Source: Henriciella barbarensis (GTDB lineage: Bacteria > Pseudomonadota > Alphaproteobacteria > Caulobacterales > Hyphomonadaceae). From it: DNA of 64,000 bases. Within the stretch, counting starts at the first letter, position 1. Each line of letters opens with the position of its first letter. The notes beneath the pieces were generated by a model. The model was given only the letters and a program-made list of their open reading frames with translations, did no database searches and had not been told where the DNA came from. The stretch is from assembly GCF_003576345.1 (NCBI RefSeq), contig NZ_QWGB01000003.1:62001-126000 (forward strand), written 5' to 3'. Made by a program: the position numbers and the translations under genes. Below, piece after piece: positions 9,380 to 18,212 of the stretch.

Positions 9380-9736
9380 TCAGGCTTCAGCGGGCGCGAT
9401 TGTCACGCTTTCCCCACAGCCGCAGGCATCTGTCTGGTTCGGGTTACGGAACACGAACTTCTCGTGGAGCATCGTCGTTTCATAATCGACGGTGCAGCCG
9501 AGCAGGAACAGCACAGCTTTCGCATCGACAACAATCTTGACGCCCTTGTCCTCGACAACTTCATCGAGGTCTGCGGGGGCTTCAACGTAATCCATGACGT
9601 ATTCCATGCCCGCGCAGCCGCCATTCTTGACGCCGACGCGCAAATAGCCTGCGCCTTTTTCAGTCATGATCTGTCCGACGCGCTCTGCAGCGGCGTCTGT
9701 CAGGGTAACAAGTTGTGGGCGTGGTCTTCTGGCCAT
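9380..9736 (-). CDS. sufA: A-type Fe-S carrier, SufA/IscA family
   Basis: 118-residue HesB/IscA-type protein that carries Fe-S clusters from the Suf scaffold to target proteins. The three conserved cysteines are C41 (GGCAGM), C105 and C107 (ACGCGES). Length is normal for the family. Start ATG 9736 has only a weak ribosome site, but the N-terminus fits. It is the last gene of the Suf operon, 35 bp after sufT. The assignment as SufA rather than ErpA rests mainly on position. Confidence 0.93.
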   Translation of the reverse strand: MARRPRPQLVTLTDAAAERVGQIMTEKGAGYLRVGVKNGGCAGMEYVMDYVEAPADLDEVVEDKGVKIVVDAKAVLFLLGCTVDYETTMLHEKFVFRNPNQTDACGCGESVTIAPAEA

Positions 9737-9771
9737 GATGGTTAGATGTGACCTGTCAGTTCGTGTTTCAA

Positions 9772-10155
9772 CTACAACATGTTCAGCGCGAGACGCGCCT
9801 CATCCGACATGCGCGAAGGGTCCCAGGGCGGATCGAATGTGAGGCGGACTTCGACATCCTTAACCCCTTCTACTGTGCGAGCAGCATTCTCGACCCAGCC
9901 TGGCATATCGCCCGCAACAGGACAGCCTGGCGCGGTAAGTGTCATATCGATGTCGACCTTGCGGTCATCATCAATATCGACCTTGTAGATCAGGCCAAGC
10001 TCGTAAATGTCGACCGGGATTTCCGGGTCAAATACGGACTTGAACGCCATGATCAGCTCATCAGTGAGCCGGTCAAGCTCCTCCTGCGGGATCTGAGACC
10101 CGCTGGTTTCGTCGCTAGCTCTTGGCGTTTCTGAAAGGCTCATATCGTCTGGCAT
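9772..10155 (-). CDS. sufT: SufT-like Fe-S assembly protein (MIP18/DUF59 family)
   Basis: 127-residue MIP18-family protein. The DUF59 core contains the DPEIPVDIYELGLIY segment and the TLTAPGCPVAGDMP loop with the conserved cysteine, typical of SufT-like factors that help mature Fe-S proteins, often under high demand. The N-terminal 25 residues are polar and probably disordered. Start ATG 10155, with AAGGTCC upstream, is nine bases after the sufS stop, so it is translated from the Suf operon transcript. Confidence 0.9.
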   Translation of the reverse strand: MPDDMSLSETPRASDETSGSQIPQEELDRLTDELIMAFKSVFDPEIPVDIYELGLIYKVDIDDDRKVDIDMTLTAPGCPVAGDMPGWVENAARTVEGVKDVEVRLTFDPPWDPSRMSDEARLALNML

Positions 10156-10164
10156 TACAGGACC

Positions 10165-11388
10165 TTATAACAGCATTCCGCGCGCTTTGTTTAGCGCCTC
10201 AATGAACACGTCTACTTCTTCCTCGGTGTTATAGAGCGCAAAGCTTGCGCGTGCGGTTGCACTAACACCTAGGTGGGTCATCAAAGGCTGAGCGCAATGG
10301 TGGCCTGCACGTATGGCGACACCGTAGCGGTCCAGGAGCTGCGCGATATCGTGCGGATGAACGCCTTCAACACTGAAGGATATGACCGGGCCCTTGCCTG
10401 TCGCAGTGCCGTGAAGACGTATGCCGTTGACCGCAGAAAGCTCAGCCGTTGCCTTCTCCAGAAGCTTGGTTTCGTGGGCACGGACTGCGTCCATATCGAA
10501 CGCAGACAGCCAGTCGATCGCAGCACCGAAACCTATGGCTTGCAGGATTGGCGGCGTGCCGGCTTCGAATTTGTGCGGTGGGACGTTGTAGGTCACGCGG
10601 TCCTGTTCGACGATCTCGATCATTTCCCCGCCGCCCTGGTACGGGCGCAAAGCTTCAAGAGCCGCTACACGGCCGTAGAGCGCACCAATACCGGTCGGCC
10701 CATAGATCTTGTGTCCGGTAAGGACGTAGAAGTCACAGCCGATGTCCTGAACATCGATATCGAGGTGGACACCCGACTGGCAGCCATCGATGAGAATATA
10801 GGCGTCGACAGCATGGGCAATCTCAGTAGCGCGTTTCGCGTCTACCTTCGTGCCGAGCACGTTAGACATATGCGTCAGTGACACGAGTTTCGTTTTGGGC
10901 CCGACCGCTGCTTGCAGCGCTTCCATGTCTAGCGAGCCGTCATCGAGTACCGGGACCCATTTCAGCACCGCGCCGTGTCGCTCTCGCAGAAAATGCCAAG
11001 GAACGATGTTCGAATGGTGCTCCATGACCGATAGGACAATCTCGTCGCCCGGTTCGATCATGTCGACGATACCGTTCGCGACGAGGTTCATCGCTTCGGT
11101 ACCACCTTTCGTGAAGATGATGTTCTCGTCGCTTTCAGCGTTCAGAAATTGTCGGATTTTTCCGCGCGCGCCTTCATAGGCCTCTGTGGTCTCATTGGCG
11201 AGCGTATGAAGCCCCCGGTGCACGTTGGCGTAAGCTGTCTGCGCCTGGTTCGACATGCTGTCTAGCACAGCATCAGGGGTCTGAGCGCTTGCTGCATTGT
11301 CGAGATAGACAAGCGGCTTGCCGTTTACTTCGCGGCCGAGAATCGGAAATTCGCTCCGGACTGCGTTGAGGTCTAAAGCGCGTGCCAT
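10165..11388 (-). CDS. sufS: Cysteine desulfurase SufS
   Basis: 407-residue group II (SufS-type) PLP cysteine desulfurase that takes sulfur from cysteine for cluster assembly. The PLP lysine is K227 (TGHKIYGPTG) and the persulfide cysteine is C365 in the short RAGHHCAQPL loop that marks this group. Its ATG shares one base with the sufD stop (TAATG), indicating coupled translation. No SufE gene is seen in the window. A second desulfurase of a different subtype opens the same operon. Confidence 0.96.
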   Translation of the reverse strand: MARALDLNAVRSEFPILGREVNGKPLVYLDNAASAQTPDAVLDSMSNQAQTAYANVHRGLHTLANETTEAYEGARGKIRQFLNAESDENIIFTKGGTEAMNLVANGIVDMIEPGDEIVLSVMEHHSNIVPWHFLRERHGAVLKWVPVLDDGSLDMEALQAAVGPKTKLVSLTHMSNVLGTKVDAKRATEIAHAVDAYILIDGCQSGVHLDIDVQDIGCDFYVLTGHKIYGPTGIGALYGRVAALEALRPYQGGGEMIEIVEQDRVTYNVPPHKFEAGTPPILQAIGFGAAIDWLSAFDMDAVRAHETKLLEKATAELSAVNGIRLHGTATGKGPVISFSVEGVHPHDIAQLLDRYGVAIRAGHHCAQPLMTHLGVSATARASFALYNTEEEVDVFIEALNKARGMLL

Positions 11389-12614
11389 TAATTGCTTCCC
11401 TGGTTCCGGAGGAAACGGCGGGTTGCTTCGATGAGTTGGTCGCGCACGCCCTTTAGCGCGTCTCCGAGAGCCTCTGCGATGAAGGCCTCTGTAAGTAGAG
11501 CGCGTGCTTCCGGTTTAGGAATGCCTCGCTGTTGCATATAGAACAGGGCGTCATCGTCTAGCTGACCAGACGTATTGCCGTGCTCGCACTCGACGTCGTC
11601 GGCATAGATTTCAAGCTCGGGCTTAGCGAATATTTCGGCCCCGTTTTCGAGCAGGAGCGCCTGATGCTGCATCTCGGCGTCGGTAAACTGACCGACCGTG
11701 CGCGGGACCAGGAACTTGCCTTGAAAGACGCCGCGTCCGCCATCGGCAACCGCGCCTTTTGTAAGCTGTGACGTCACACAGGATTCCGCGCCGTGCGTTA
11801 CATGCGTCGTAAAATCTGTATGAAAGCCTGAAGCGACTAGGTAAGCACCGTTGAGCGTTGCCTCTGCGCCTTCGCCCTGATGCTCAAGACGCGTTTCCAT
11901 GCGACAAAGCTTGCCGCCAAAGGACAGCGCCGTCTGTTTGAATGTCGCCTTGGCATCCAGGTGAGCTGTGGTGGTGATTGCAGTCACCTCTTCACGGCTG
12001 GATTCCTGCAACACCGTCCGGTCAACACTGGCATTTTCGGCCAGGCCAAATTCGGCCAGGAAGGCGGAAAAACCCGCACCGCCGCTATAATGCTCAAACA
12101 AATCCAGATGACAGTCCTTGCGCACGACGAAGACGACACGTGAAAATGCTGCAGCGCCGCCGCCATGATAAGTGAGGACCAGTGGCTGATCGACTTTCGC
12201 TGAGACTTCAATCATCAGCATGTCTTCACCGGAGTGACCGGTCATCGACGAAGCAAGCGCCCCTAGCGGTAGCGCGTCGGCCTGCGCGAAATCGTGTCCG
12301 CCCGACTTCGCGAAAATTTTCAGACCTTCAGATAGCTTGTCAGGAATAGTCCAGGCGGAGCCGTCGAAACGTAGTTCGATAGCGTCAGAAGGAAGCTCGA
12401 TTGATGTGTCCGCTGCTGTGTCAACGGTTGCGAGCCTAGACACCGCTTGCCGAACATCGGTCCACTTCCATTGCTCCATCCGGCGATGAGGAAGCCCTGA
12501 TCGCGTGAACGCTTCGAAAGCGGCCTTTTGAGACGCCTCAGGCTTTTGCTGCGAGAAGAGGTCCGTCAGCTGGCGCTCTGCCTCGCTTGGGTTCTTGAGG
12601 GCGGTCGTAGTCAA
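11388..12614 (-). CDS. sufD: Fe-S assembly protein SufD
   Basis: 408-residue beta-helix scaffold protein that pairs with SufB and SufC. The C-terminal half carries the family segments CEHGNTSGQLDDDALFYMQQ and RGIPKPEARALL. The start is a TTG at 12614 that overlaps the sufC TGA (TTGA), with a strong GGGGAGG five bases upstream. No ATG is available before the conserved N-terminal domain. Weak TTG initiation coupled to sufC may set the SufC:SufD ratio. Confidence 0.94.
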   Translation of the reverse strand: MTTTALKNPSEAERQLTDLFSQQKPEASQKAAFEAFTRSGLPHRRMEQWKWTDVRQAVSRLATVDTAADTSIELPSDAIELRFDGSAWTIPDKLSEGLKIFAKSGGHDFAQADALPLGALASSMTGHSGEDMLMIEVSAKVDQPLVLTYHGGGAAAFSRVVFVVRKDCHLDLFEHYSGGAGFSAFLAEFGLAENASVDRTVLQESSREEVTAITTTAHLDAKATFKQTALSFGGKLCRMETRLEHQGEGAEATLNGAYLVASGFHTDFTTHVTHGAESCVTSQLTKGAVADGGRGVFQGKFLVPRTVGQFTDAEMQHQALLLENGAEIFAKPELEIYADDVECEHGNTSGQLDDDALFYMQQRGIPKPEARALLTEAFIAEALGDALKGVRDQLIEATRRFLRNQGSN

Positions 12615-13372
12615 GCGACCTCCCCGAGGATCCCGTCATAGCCTTCTTTCTCGAGTTGTAGCGCAAGCTCTGGACCGCCAGACTTTATGATCCGGCCCTT
12701 TGCGAGCACATGCACACGGTCAGGTTTGATATGGTCAAGCAGGCGCTGATAGTGCGTGATGACGAGCATGCCGCGATCTTCGTTCCGAAGTGCATTCACA
12801 CCGTCTGCAACCGTCTTCAACGCGTCGATGTCGAGCCCCGAATCGGTTTCGTCGAGAATGGCAAAGCGTGGCTCCATCATCATCATCTGGAAGATCTCGA
12901 GCCGCTTCTTCTCGCCACCAGAGAAACCGACATTCACTGGACGCTTCAGCATATCCGCGTCGATATTCAGCTTCTGGCCGATTTCGCGAGCCTTCTTGAT
13001 GAAGTCGGGGGCAGAGATTTCATCCTCGCCGCGTGTCTTGCGCTGGGCGTTTATCGCGGCACGAACGAACGTCATTACCGGGACGCCCGGAATCTCAACC
13101 GGGTACTGGAAGGACAGGAACAGGCCGGCGGCTGCCCGTTCGTCGGGTTCCATTTCCAGAAGGTCGTCGCCGTCGAGCGTTGCGGCGCCGCTGGTCGCTT
13201 CGTAGCCATCTCGGCCCGTGAGCACGTAGGACAAGGTGGACTTGCCAGCACCGTTCGGCCCCATGATCGCATGAACTTCGCCCGCAGGCACCTCGAGCGA
13301 CAGGCCATTGAGGATCGTCTTGCGACCATCACCTTCGCCCACATCGGCGGTCAGATTATCAAGCTTCAACAT
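12611..13372 (-). CDS. sufC: Fe-S assembly ATPase SufC
   Basis: 253-residue cytoplasmic ABC-type ATPase that drives conformational change of SufBD during cluster assembly. Walker A is GPNGAGKST (38-46), the signature is GFSGGEKKR, and Walker B is FAILDETDSGLD; the D-E-T-D-S-G-L-D form is typical of SufC. Start ATG 13372; the ribosome site is weak. It overlaps sufD by four bases. Unlike most suf operons, two unrelated genes separate it from sufB. Confidence 0.96.
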   Translation of the reverse strand: MLKLDNLTADVGEGDGRKTILNGLSLEVPAGEVHAIMGPNGAGKSTLSYVLTGRDGYEATSGAATLDGDDLLEMEPDERAAAGLFLSFQYPVEIPGVPVMTFVRAAINAQRKTRGEDEISAPDFIKKAREIGQKLNIDADMLKRPVNVGFSGGEKKRLEIFQMMMMEPRFAILDETDSGLDIDALKTVADGVNALRNEDRGMLVITHYQRLLDHIKPDRVHVLAKGRIIKSGGPELALQLEKEGYDGILGEVA

Positions 13373-13436
13373 GCTGCCGATGTAGAGATGTCGGACCCGT
13401 TTTCAAAGCCCGTTTCGCCGCACCTGCAAGCAAATG

Positions 13437-14150
13437 TCAGCTTATATCTGTCAGACCGTAGAAATCATGTCCGGAAACAGCGGCATCAAGGTCGATCGGA
13501 TCGAGCAGAAGCGTGCCGATATAATGGAGGCTCTCCTCCTGACCATTCAGAATTCGCTTCAACGCCGTATTGATCGGCGTCGCAACACCTTGGGGGCCTA
13601 CAAGTACGAAACTGTCGAGGCCCGGATCGAAACCATAATGCTCGGTGAAGTAAGGATTGGCGGCCATGAACCTGTCGAAACGTTCCCAGCGCCAATCGAG
13701 ATGAGAATTTGCGCGAATGACTTCGCCTAGATAGAGGCCGGCAAAGGTAACCGTGTTGTCGCCACGCCCGTCTGCAATAAGCGACTCCCCTGCCCTGCCT
13801 TCGGCGGCTTGAAGCCGGTTAACGGTGTGAACGTCTTTTAGCCACTCATCGATCGTTTTCAGGCTTTCGATCGAGTAATTGAGCTTCGACCGGTCCAGAC
13901 GGTTGGGCAGCAGAATGAGGCTATCGGCCTGCGGGGACATGAAGCGGTCGAGACCGGGGCCGATGTCAGCAACTGATAGGCTGGCCGCATAACGCCCATC
14001 GTCGCGGCCGATGACTTCACCACGAGAGAATCCCGAAAAGGAAGCTGATGCGCCATAACCATCATACGGGATGTAATACGGAGTGGGCTTTGCCGGTGAC
14101 GCGCAGGAAGCAAGCGCGAGACATCCCAAAATGAAACAAAGGCGGGCCAT
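13437..14150 (-). CDS. Putative lipoprotein of unknown function inside the Suf operon
   Basis: 237-residue protein that I do not recognise. A short signal peptide ends in the lipobox L-A-S-C (cysteine about residue 16), so it is probably lipid-anchored in the envelope. The mature part has a tyrosine-rich beginning (PYYIPYDGYGASASFSGFSRG) and several Y/W-containing segments, with no cofactor motif. It lies on the same strand between the SnoaL-like gene and sufC, with an AT-rich 100-bp leader (14151-14250) that could hold an internal promoter. A cytoplasmic Fe-S role is unlikely for a lipoprotein. Confidence 0.7.
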   Translation of the reverse strand: MARLCFILGCLALASCASPAKPTPYYIPYDGYGASASFSGFSRGEVIGRDDGRYAASLSVADIGPGLDRFMSPQADSLILLPNRLDRSKLNYSIESLKTIDEWLKDVHTVNRLQAAEGRAGESLIADGRGDNTVTFAGLYLGEVIRANSHLDWRWERFDRFMAANPYFTEHYGFDPGLDSFVLVGPQGVATPINTALKRILNGQEESLHYIGTLLLDPIDLDAAVSGHDFYGLTDIS

Positions 14151-14250
14151 GAAGGTCCAATCACGTCAACCTAAAGATACTCTCCGTTCCATAACAGCAA
14201 TCCGTGTGCCGACCGTTAATAAGCCTAAACCAAAATAAACAAGAAGTCCT

Positions 14251-14658
14251 TCAAGCGTCGAAATCGCGCATAAGATCGCCTTGGCCGGGTTCGAGGCGGT
14301 GGTGCCATTGTCGATAGCTGCAGCATGCCCCATCGCGAAATTCCGCTTTGAGAACACCGTTCATACGAACCGGATCATCAATTCCGTCACGCGTGAAAAA
14401 TGCGGTCCAATGGGCCCATCCGGTCTGGTCTGAAGCGCTGATTATCTCGAACCCGAAACTCGGCTCTTTTTGTCGGGCAAACGTCTCGGTCAACACTTCA
14501 GTCAGCGCCGCCCGCCCCTGGGTCGGCGCCACGAAAGGACTTTGGTAGAACTCGACATCCGTAGCAAAAAGCTGGGAGAAGTTTTCAATGTCGAGATCAG
14601 ACCAGGCTTTACCAAACGCTTGGAGCCACTCGTAGAAGAAGGTCTCAGTCAGCATCAT
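14251..14658 (-). CDS. SnoaL/NTF2-like fold protein inside the Suf operon
   Basis: 135-residue cytoplasmic protein with the pattern of SnoaL-like/NTF2 domains: an N-terminal helix pair (FFYEWLQAFGKAWSDLDIENFSQ cut at the first turn), a FYQSPF strand, then W-rich strands (GWAHWTAFF). Such folds serve as isomerases, hydrolases or binding proteins, so no activity can be named. Start ATG 14658 (a second ATG follows at once) lies nine bases after the sufB stop, so it is surely co-transcribed with sufB. Its place between sufB and sufC is unusual. Confidence 0.72.
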   Translation of the reverse strand: MMLTETFFYEWLQAFGKAWSDLDIENFSQLFATDVEFYQSPFVAPTQGRAALTEVLTETFARQKEPSFGFEIISASDQTGWAHWTAFFTRDGIDDPVRMNGVLKAEFRDGACCSYRQWHHRLEPGQGDLMRDFDA

Positions 14659-14667
14659 AACTGCTTA

Positions 14668-16203
14668 CTAGCCCACAGAACCCTCAAGGCTCACCTTCAG
14701 CAGGCTTTGGGCTTCGACAGCGAACTCCATGGGCAGGTGCTGCATAACCTCGCGTACGAAGCCGTTTACGAGCAGCGCTACTGCCTCTTCTTCGCCAAGC
14801 CCACGTTGCCGGGCATAGAACAGCTGATCTTCTGAAAGCTTCGTGGTCGTCGCCTCATGCTCAAGCTGTGCGTCAGCGCGCCGATTCTCGACATAGGGGA
14901 CCGTATGAGCGCCGCAATCACCGCCAATCAGGAGCGAGTCGCATTGCGTGAAGTTACGGGCTTTCTCAGCCTTTTTGTTGATCGAAACGAGCCCACGATA
15001 GGTGTTATCGGACCGACCCGCCGAGATGCCTTTCGAAATGATCCGCGAGCGCGTGTTCTTGCCCAGATGGATCATCTTGGTGCCGGTATCGGCCATTTGC
15101 CGTCCATTGGTCACTGCGATTGAGTAGAACTCGCCCTGGCTATCATCGCCACGCAGGATACAGGACGGGTACTTCCAGGTAACGGCTGAGCCGGTTTCCA
15201 CCTGCGTCCAGCTGATCTTCGAGCGTGCGCCGCGGCAATCGCCACGTTTCGTTACGAAATTGAAAATGCCACCTTTGCCGTTCTCGTCGCCCGGCCACCA
15301 GTTCTGCACGGTGGAGTATTTGATTTCTGCATCTTCTAGCGCAACCAGCTCAACAACGGCCGCATGAAGCTGGTTTTCATCGCGCATCGGCGCAGTGCAA
15401 CCTTCCAAGTACGAGACGTAGGACCCTTTGTCGGCGACAATCAGGGTGCGTTCAAACTGACCCGTATTTTCCGCGTTCATACGGAAATAGGTGCTGAGTT
15501 CCATGGGACAGCGGACACCTTCAGGCACGTACACAAACGTGCCATCAGAGAAGACTGCGCTGTTCAGCGTCGCAAAGAAATTGTCAGATTGCGGCACAAC
15601 GGAGCCAAGATATTTGCGAACAAGATCAGGGTGTTCGCGCAAAGCTTCTGAAATCGACATGAAAATCACGCCGGCTTTCTCGAGTTCTTTCCGGAATGTC
15701 GTCGCGACGGAAACACTGTCAAAAACGGCGTCCACGGCTACTCTTGGTTTCTGATCGCCGCCGCGTGCTTCAGCCGCCGTATCAGCAGCACCCTCCACAC
15801 CAAGAAGGACTTCGGCTTCGCGCAGCGGAATGCCGAGCTTTTCATACGTCTCAAGAATTTCCTTTGGGACGTCGTCGATGGACTCATACTTCGCGCCCTG
15901 CTTTGGCGCGGCGTAGTAGTAGATGTCGTTATAGTCGACTTTTTCGTAGTCGACTTTAGCCCAGTCTGGTTCATCCATGGTCTGCCAGCGTTCATAGGCC
16001 TGCAGACGCCAATCGAGCATCCAGCTGGGTTCGCCCTTCTTCTCGGAAATGAAGCGGATAACCTCTTCATTGAGGCCCTTCGGGGCATATTCGGTTTCGA
16101 TATCGGTCTTGAAGCCTGCGGAGTAGTTCTCGGACTCGAGCGCCTTCGCGGCAGCCACAGTGCCTTTATCGATACTATCCTTGACCCTTACATCATCGGG
16201 CAT
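14668..16203 (-). CDS. sufB: Fe-S assembly scaffold SufB
   Basis: 511-residue core scaffold protein of the SufBCD complex, on which clusters are built. The C-terminal region shows [36 protein letters not shown] and the middle shows [15 protein letters not shown], all conserved. Start ATG 16203 directly follows the TGA of the upstream desulfurase (TGAATG), with AAGGAG inside that gene. It is the second gene of the operon. Confidence 0.97.
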   Translation of the reverse strand: MPDDVRVKDSIDKGTVAAAKALESENYSAGFKTDIETEYAPKGLNEEVIRFISEKKGEPSWMLDWRLQAYERWQTMDEPDWAKVDYEKVDYNDIYYYAAPKQGAKYESIDDVPKEILETYEKLGIPLREAEVLLGVEGAADTAAEARGGDQKPRVAVDAVFDSVSVATTFRKELEKAGVIFMSISEALREHPDLVRKYLGSVVPQSDNFFATLNSAVFSDGTFVYVPEGVRCPMELSTYFRMNAENTGQFERTLIVADKGSYVSYLEGCTAPMRDENQLHAAVVELVALEDAEIKYSTVQNWWPGDENGKGGIFNFVTKRGDCRGARSKISWTQVETGSAVTWKYPSCILRGDDSQGEFYSIAVTNGRQMADTGTKMIHLGKNTRSRIISKGISAGRSDNTYRGLVSINKKAEKARNFTQCDSLLIGGDCGAHTVPYVENRRADAQLEHEATTTKLSEDQLFYARQRGLGEEEAVALLVNGFVREVMQHLPMEFAVEAQSLLKVSLEGSVG

Positions 16204-17346
16204 TCAAGCCGTCTCCTTCGTCTTCCTCTGGTGCAGAGCCTTCAGCCAAACGTCCGCAGTGCGGTCGAAATCTTCAGGTGTGCTCCTCCAACCAAAGCTG
16301 GTGCGGATTGCGCTTTCTGCAAGAGCGTCATCTGCGCCCATTGCCGATAGGACAAGCGATCTTTTCACCTTCCCGCTCGAGCATGCAGATCCGGACGAGA
16401 CAGCGATGCCAGCGAGGTCCATCGCCATGACCTGAGTTTCAGCCCTGAATCCACCGTAGGCAAAGTTGGATGTGTTCGGTAGGCGCGGCGCGCCTTCTCC
16501 AAATACCGTGACGTCGCCTTCCGCTTTGAGCCGGGTTTCCATATTGTCTCTGAGCTTTGCCAGTTCCTCGAACTTCGACAGATCGGCGATGCTCGCTTCA
16601 GCTGCCGCACCGAACCCAGCCAATCCTGCGAGGTTTTCTGTTCCAGAACGCAATGACCGCTCCTGGCCGCCGCCGAACAGGCTGGCTTTCAACGGTGCGC
16701 CACTTCGTAGCCAGAGCGCACCAGCACCCTGCGGACCGCCTGCCTTATGGGCAGACAATGCCAGGTAATCGACGCCGAGCAACGAAACGTTCAGTGGAAT
16801 TTTACCGAGTCCCTGCACCGCGTCACAAATTGTGAGGCCGCCTGCCGCGCGCACCATGGAAGCAGCCTCGGCAACAGGCTGGATCACGCCGGTTTCGTTA
16901 TTGGCCAGCATCAACACCAGAACAGGCGTACCGTGCTTGTCCGCATCCCAGCCTGCCAGCCGCTCGGACAGGTCTTTCAGATCAGCTTGCCCAGTATTGG
17001 TGACGTAGACAGATTGCACGGCTGCGCCCGAGTAACCTGCATTCTTGGCGGCTGCTTCGTGTTCGATCGAGGAGACAAGCAGCGTGCATCTGTTTTCGAG
17101 CTGGCGCACAACGCCATGAATGGCAAGCGCTATGGCCTCAGTGCCCCCGGACGTAAAAACGATATCCTGCGGAATGGCGGAGATCGCTGACGCGACCTGC
17201 ATGCGAGCGGTTTCAAGTATCTTGCGCGCCTTTCGGCCCGGTCCATGGACGCTTGAAGGGTTTGCCCCCACTTCCAGCGCGGCAATCATCGCTTCCCGCG
17301 CTTCCGGGCGGAGCGGTGCCGTGGCATTGTAATCAGCGTAGATCAT
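16204..17346 (-). CDS. Cysteine desulfurase, NifS/IscS-type
   Basis: 380-residue group I PLP cysteine desulfurase. The PLP lysine is in LSAHKAGGPQGAG and the catalytic cysteine is in the SSGSACSSGKV loop, as in NifS/IscS. It opens the suf operon, as often seen in Alphaproteobacteria. Start ATG 17346 (M-I-Y-A-D-Y-N-A-T) matches the family N-terminus; in-frame ATGs at 17358 and 17385 cannot be excluded, since none has a strong ribosome site. The 119-bp gap to the divergent hydrolase must hold the operon promoter. Confidence 0.92.
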   Translation of the reverse strand: MIYADYNATAPLRPEAREAMIAALEVGANPSSVHGPGRKARKILETARMQVASAISAIPQDIVFTSGGTEAIALAIHGVVRQLENRCTLLVSSIEHEAAAKNAGYSGAAVQSVYVTNTGQADLKDLSERLAGWDADKHGTPVLVLMLANNETGVIQPVAEAASMVRAAGGLTICDAVQGLGKIPLNVSLLGVDYLALSAHKAGGPQGAGALWLRSGAPLKASLFGGGQERSLRSGTENLAGLAGFGAAAEASIADLSKFEELAKLRDNMETRLKAEGDVTVFGEGAPRLPNTSNFAYGGFRAETQVMAMDLAGIAVSSGSACSSGKVKRSLVLSAMGADDALAESAIRTSFGWRSTPEDFDRTADVWLKALHQRKTKETA

Positions 17347-17465
17347 GGTGCTGCACATAGGATAACACGGCGCGTCCTTACACAAAAACTTGCATTCCGC
17401 GGTTGCTTTCGCCTAAAGCGCCCACTTCACTTCCCAGCTATACGCGACAGAAAGAGGCGCCCAGC

Positions 17466-18212
17466 ATGGCAGAACTCATTATTCCTGGTCCGGCGGGCCG
17501 TATCGAGGCCCGCTATACCGAACCGGCACAGGAAGGCGCGCCGATCGCACTGGTACTTCACCCGCACCCACGCGCTGGCGGCACCATGCAGGATCCGATC
17601 ACGATCCGCCTCTATCAGATGTTTGAAAAGCGCGGCTTTGGCGTTCTGCGCTTTAACACGCGCGGCGTTGGCCGCTCGCAAGGCGTGTACGACCAGGGTG
17701 TCGGCGAACTTGAAGATGCCGCATATGTTCTCGATTATATGGAAAACCTGACCGAGAACCCGCGCTTCGTGTGGTGTGCAGGTTACTCTTTCGGTGCATG
17801 GATTACGCTTCAGTTACTAATGCGTCGGCCTGAAATCGACGGCTTCCTGGCAATTGCGCCACCATGCAATCACTACGATCTCTCCTTCCTTGCGCCCTGC
17901 CCGGCTTCAGGCCTCATCATCTCTGGGGAGAATGACAAGATTTCCGGACCGAAAGACGTGGAGCGTTCACTGACGAAGGTTCGCGTTCAAAAAGGCGAGG
18001 TCATTGAGCGGGACACAATCGCCGGCGCCAACCACTTCTTCGTCGACAAGCACGAAGAACTGCTTGCGAAGTGCGAGGCCTATGTTGATCGCCGCCTTGT
18101 CGAAGATGAGCAGAAGATGCGTCTTGAGGCGGACACTTCGAAAAAGCGCGGCGCTGCTGCCATTGCCGATCGATCTGACGACACGGAAGAAGCCGAGAGC
18201 GACAACGATTAA
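17466..18212 (+). CDS. Alpha/beta hydrolase next to the Suf operon
   Basis: 248-residue alpha/beta-hydrolase-fold protein. The nucleophile elbow is GYSFGAW, an oxyanion-region HPHPRAGGTMQ lies near residue 35, and GANHFF near residue 195 carries the likely catalytic histidine. Similar proteins are annotated only as putative hydrolases. The C-terminal 30 residues are charged and low in complexity. Start ATG 17466 follows AGAGG. The gene is divergent from the Suf operon and its stop overlaps the anmK stop by four bases (TTAA). The substrate is unknown. Confidence 0.82.
   Translation: MAELIIPGPAGRIEARYTEPAQEGAPIALVLHPHPRAGGTMQDPITIRLYQMFEKRGFGVLRFNTRGVGRSQGVYDQGVGELEDAAYVLDYMENLTENPRFVWCAGYSFGAWITLQLLMRRPEIDGFLAIAPPCNHYDLSFLAPCPASGLIISGENDKISGPKDVERSLTKVRVQKGEVIERDTIAGANHFFVDKHEELLAKCEAYVDRRLVEDEQKMRLEADTSKKRGAAAIADRSDDTEEAESDND

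Noticed and set aside
12710-13573. Plus-strand open frame of 287 codons
   Set aside because: Antisense to sufC and the lipoprotein end; no ribosome site and no family pattern.
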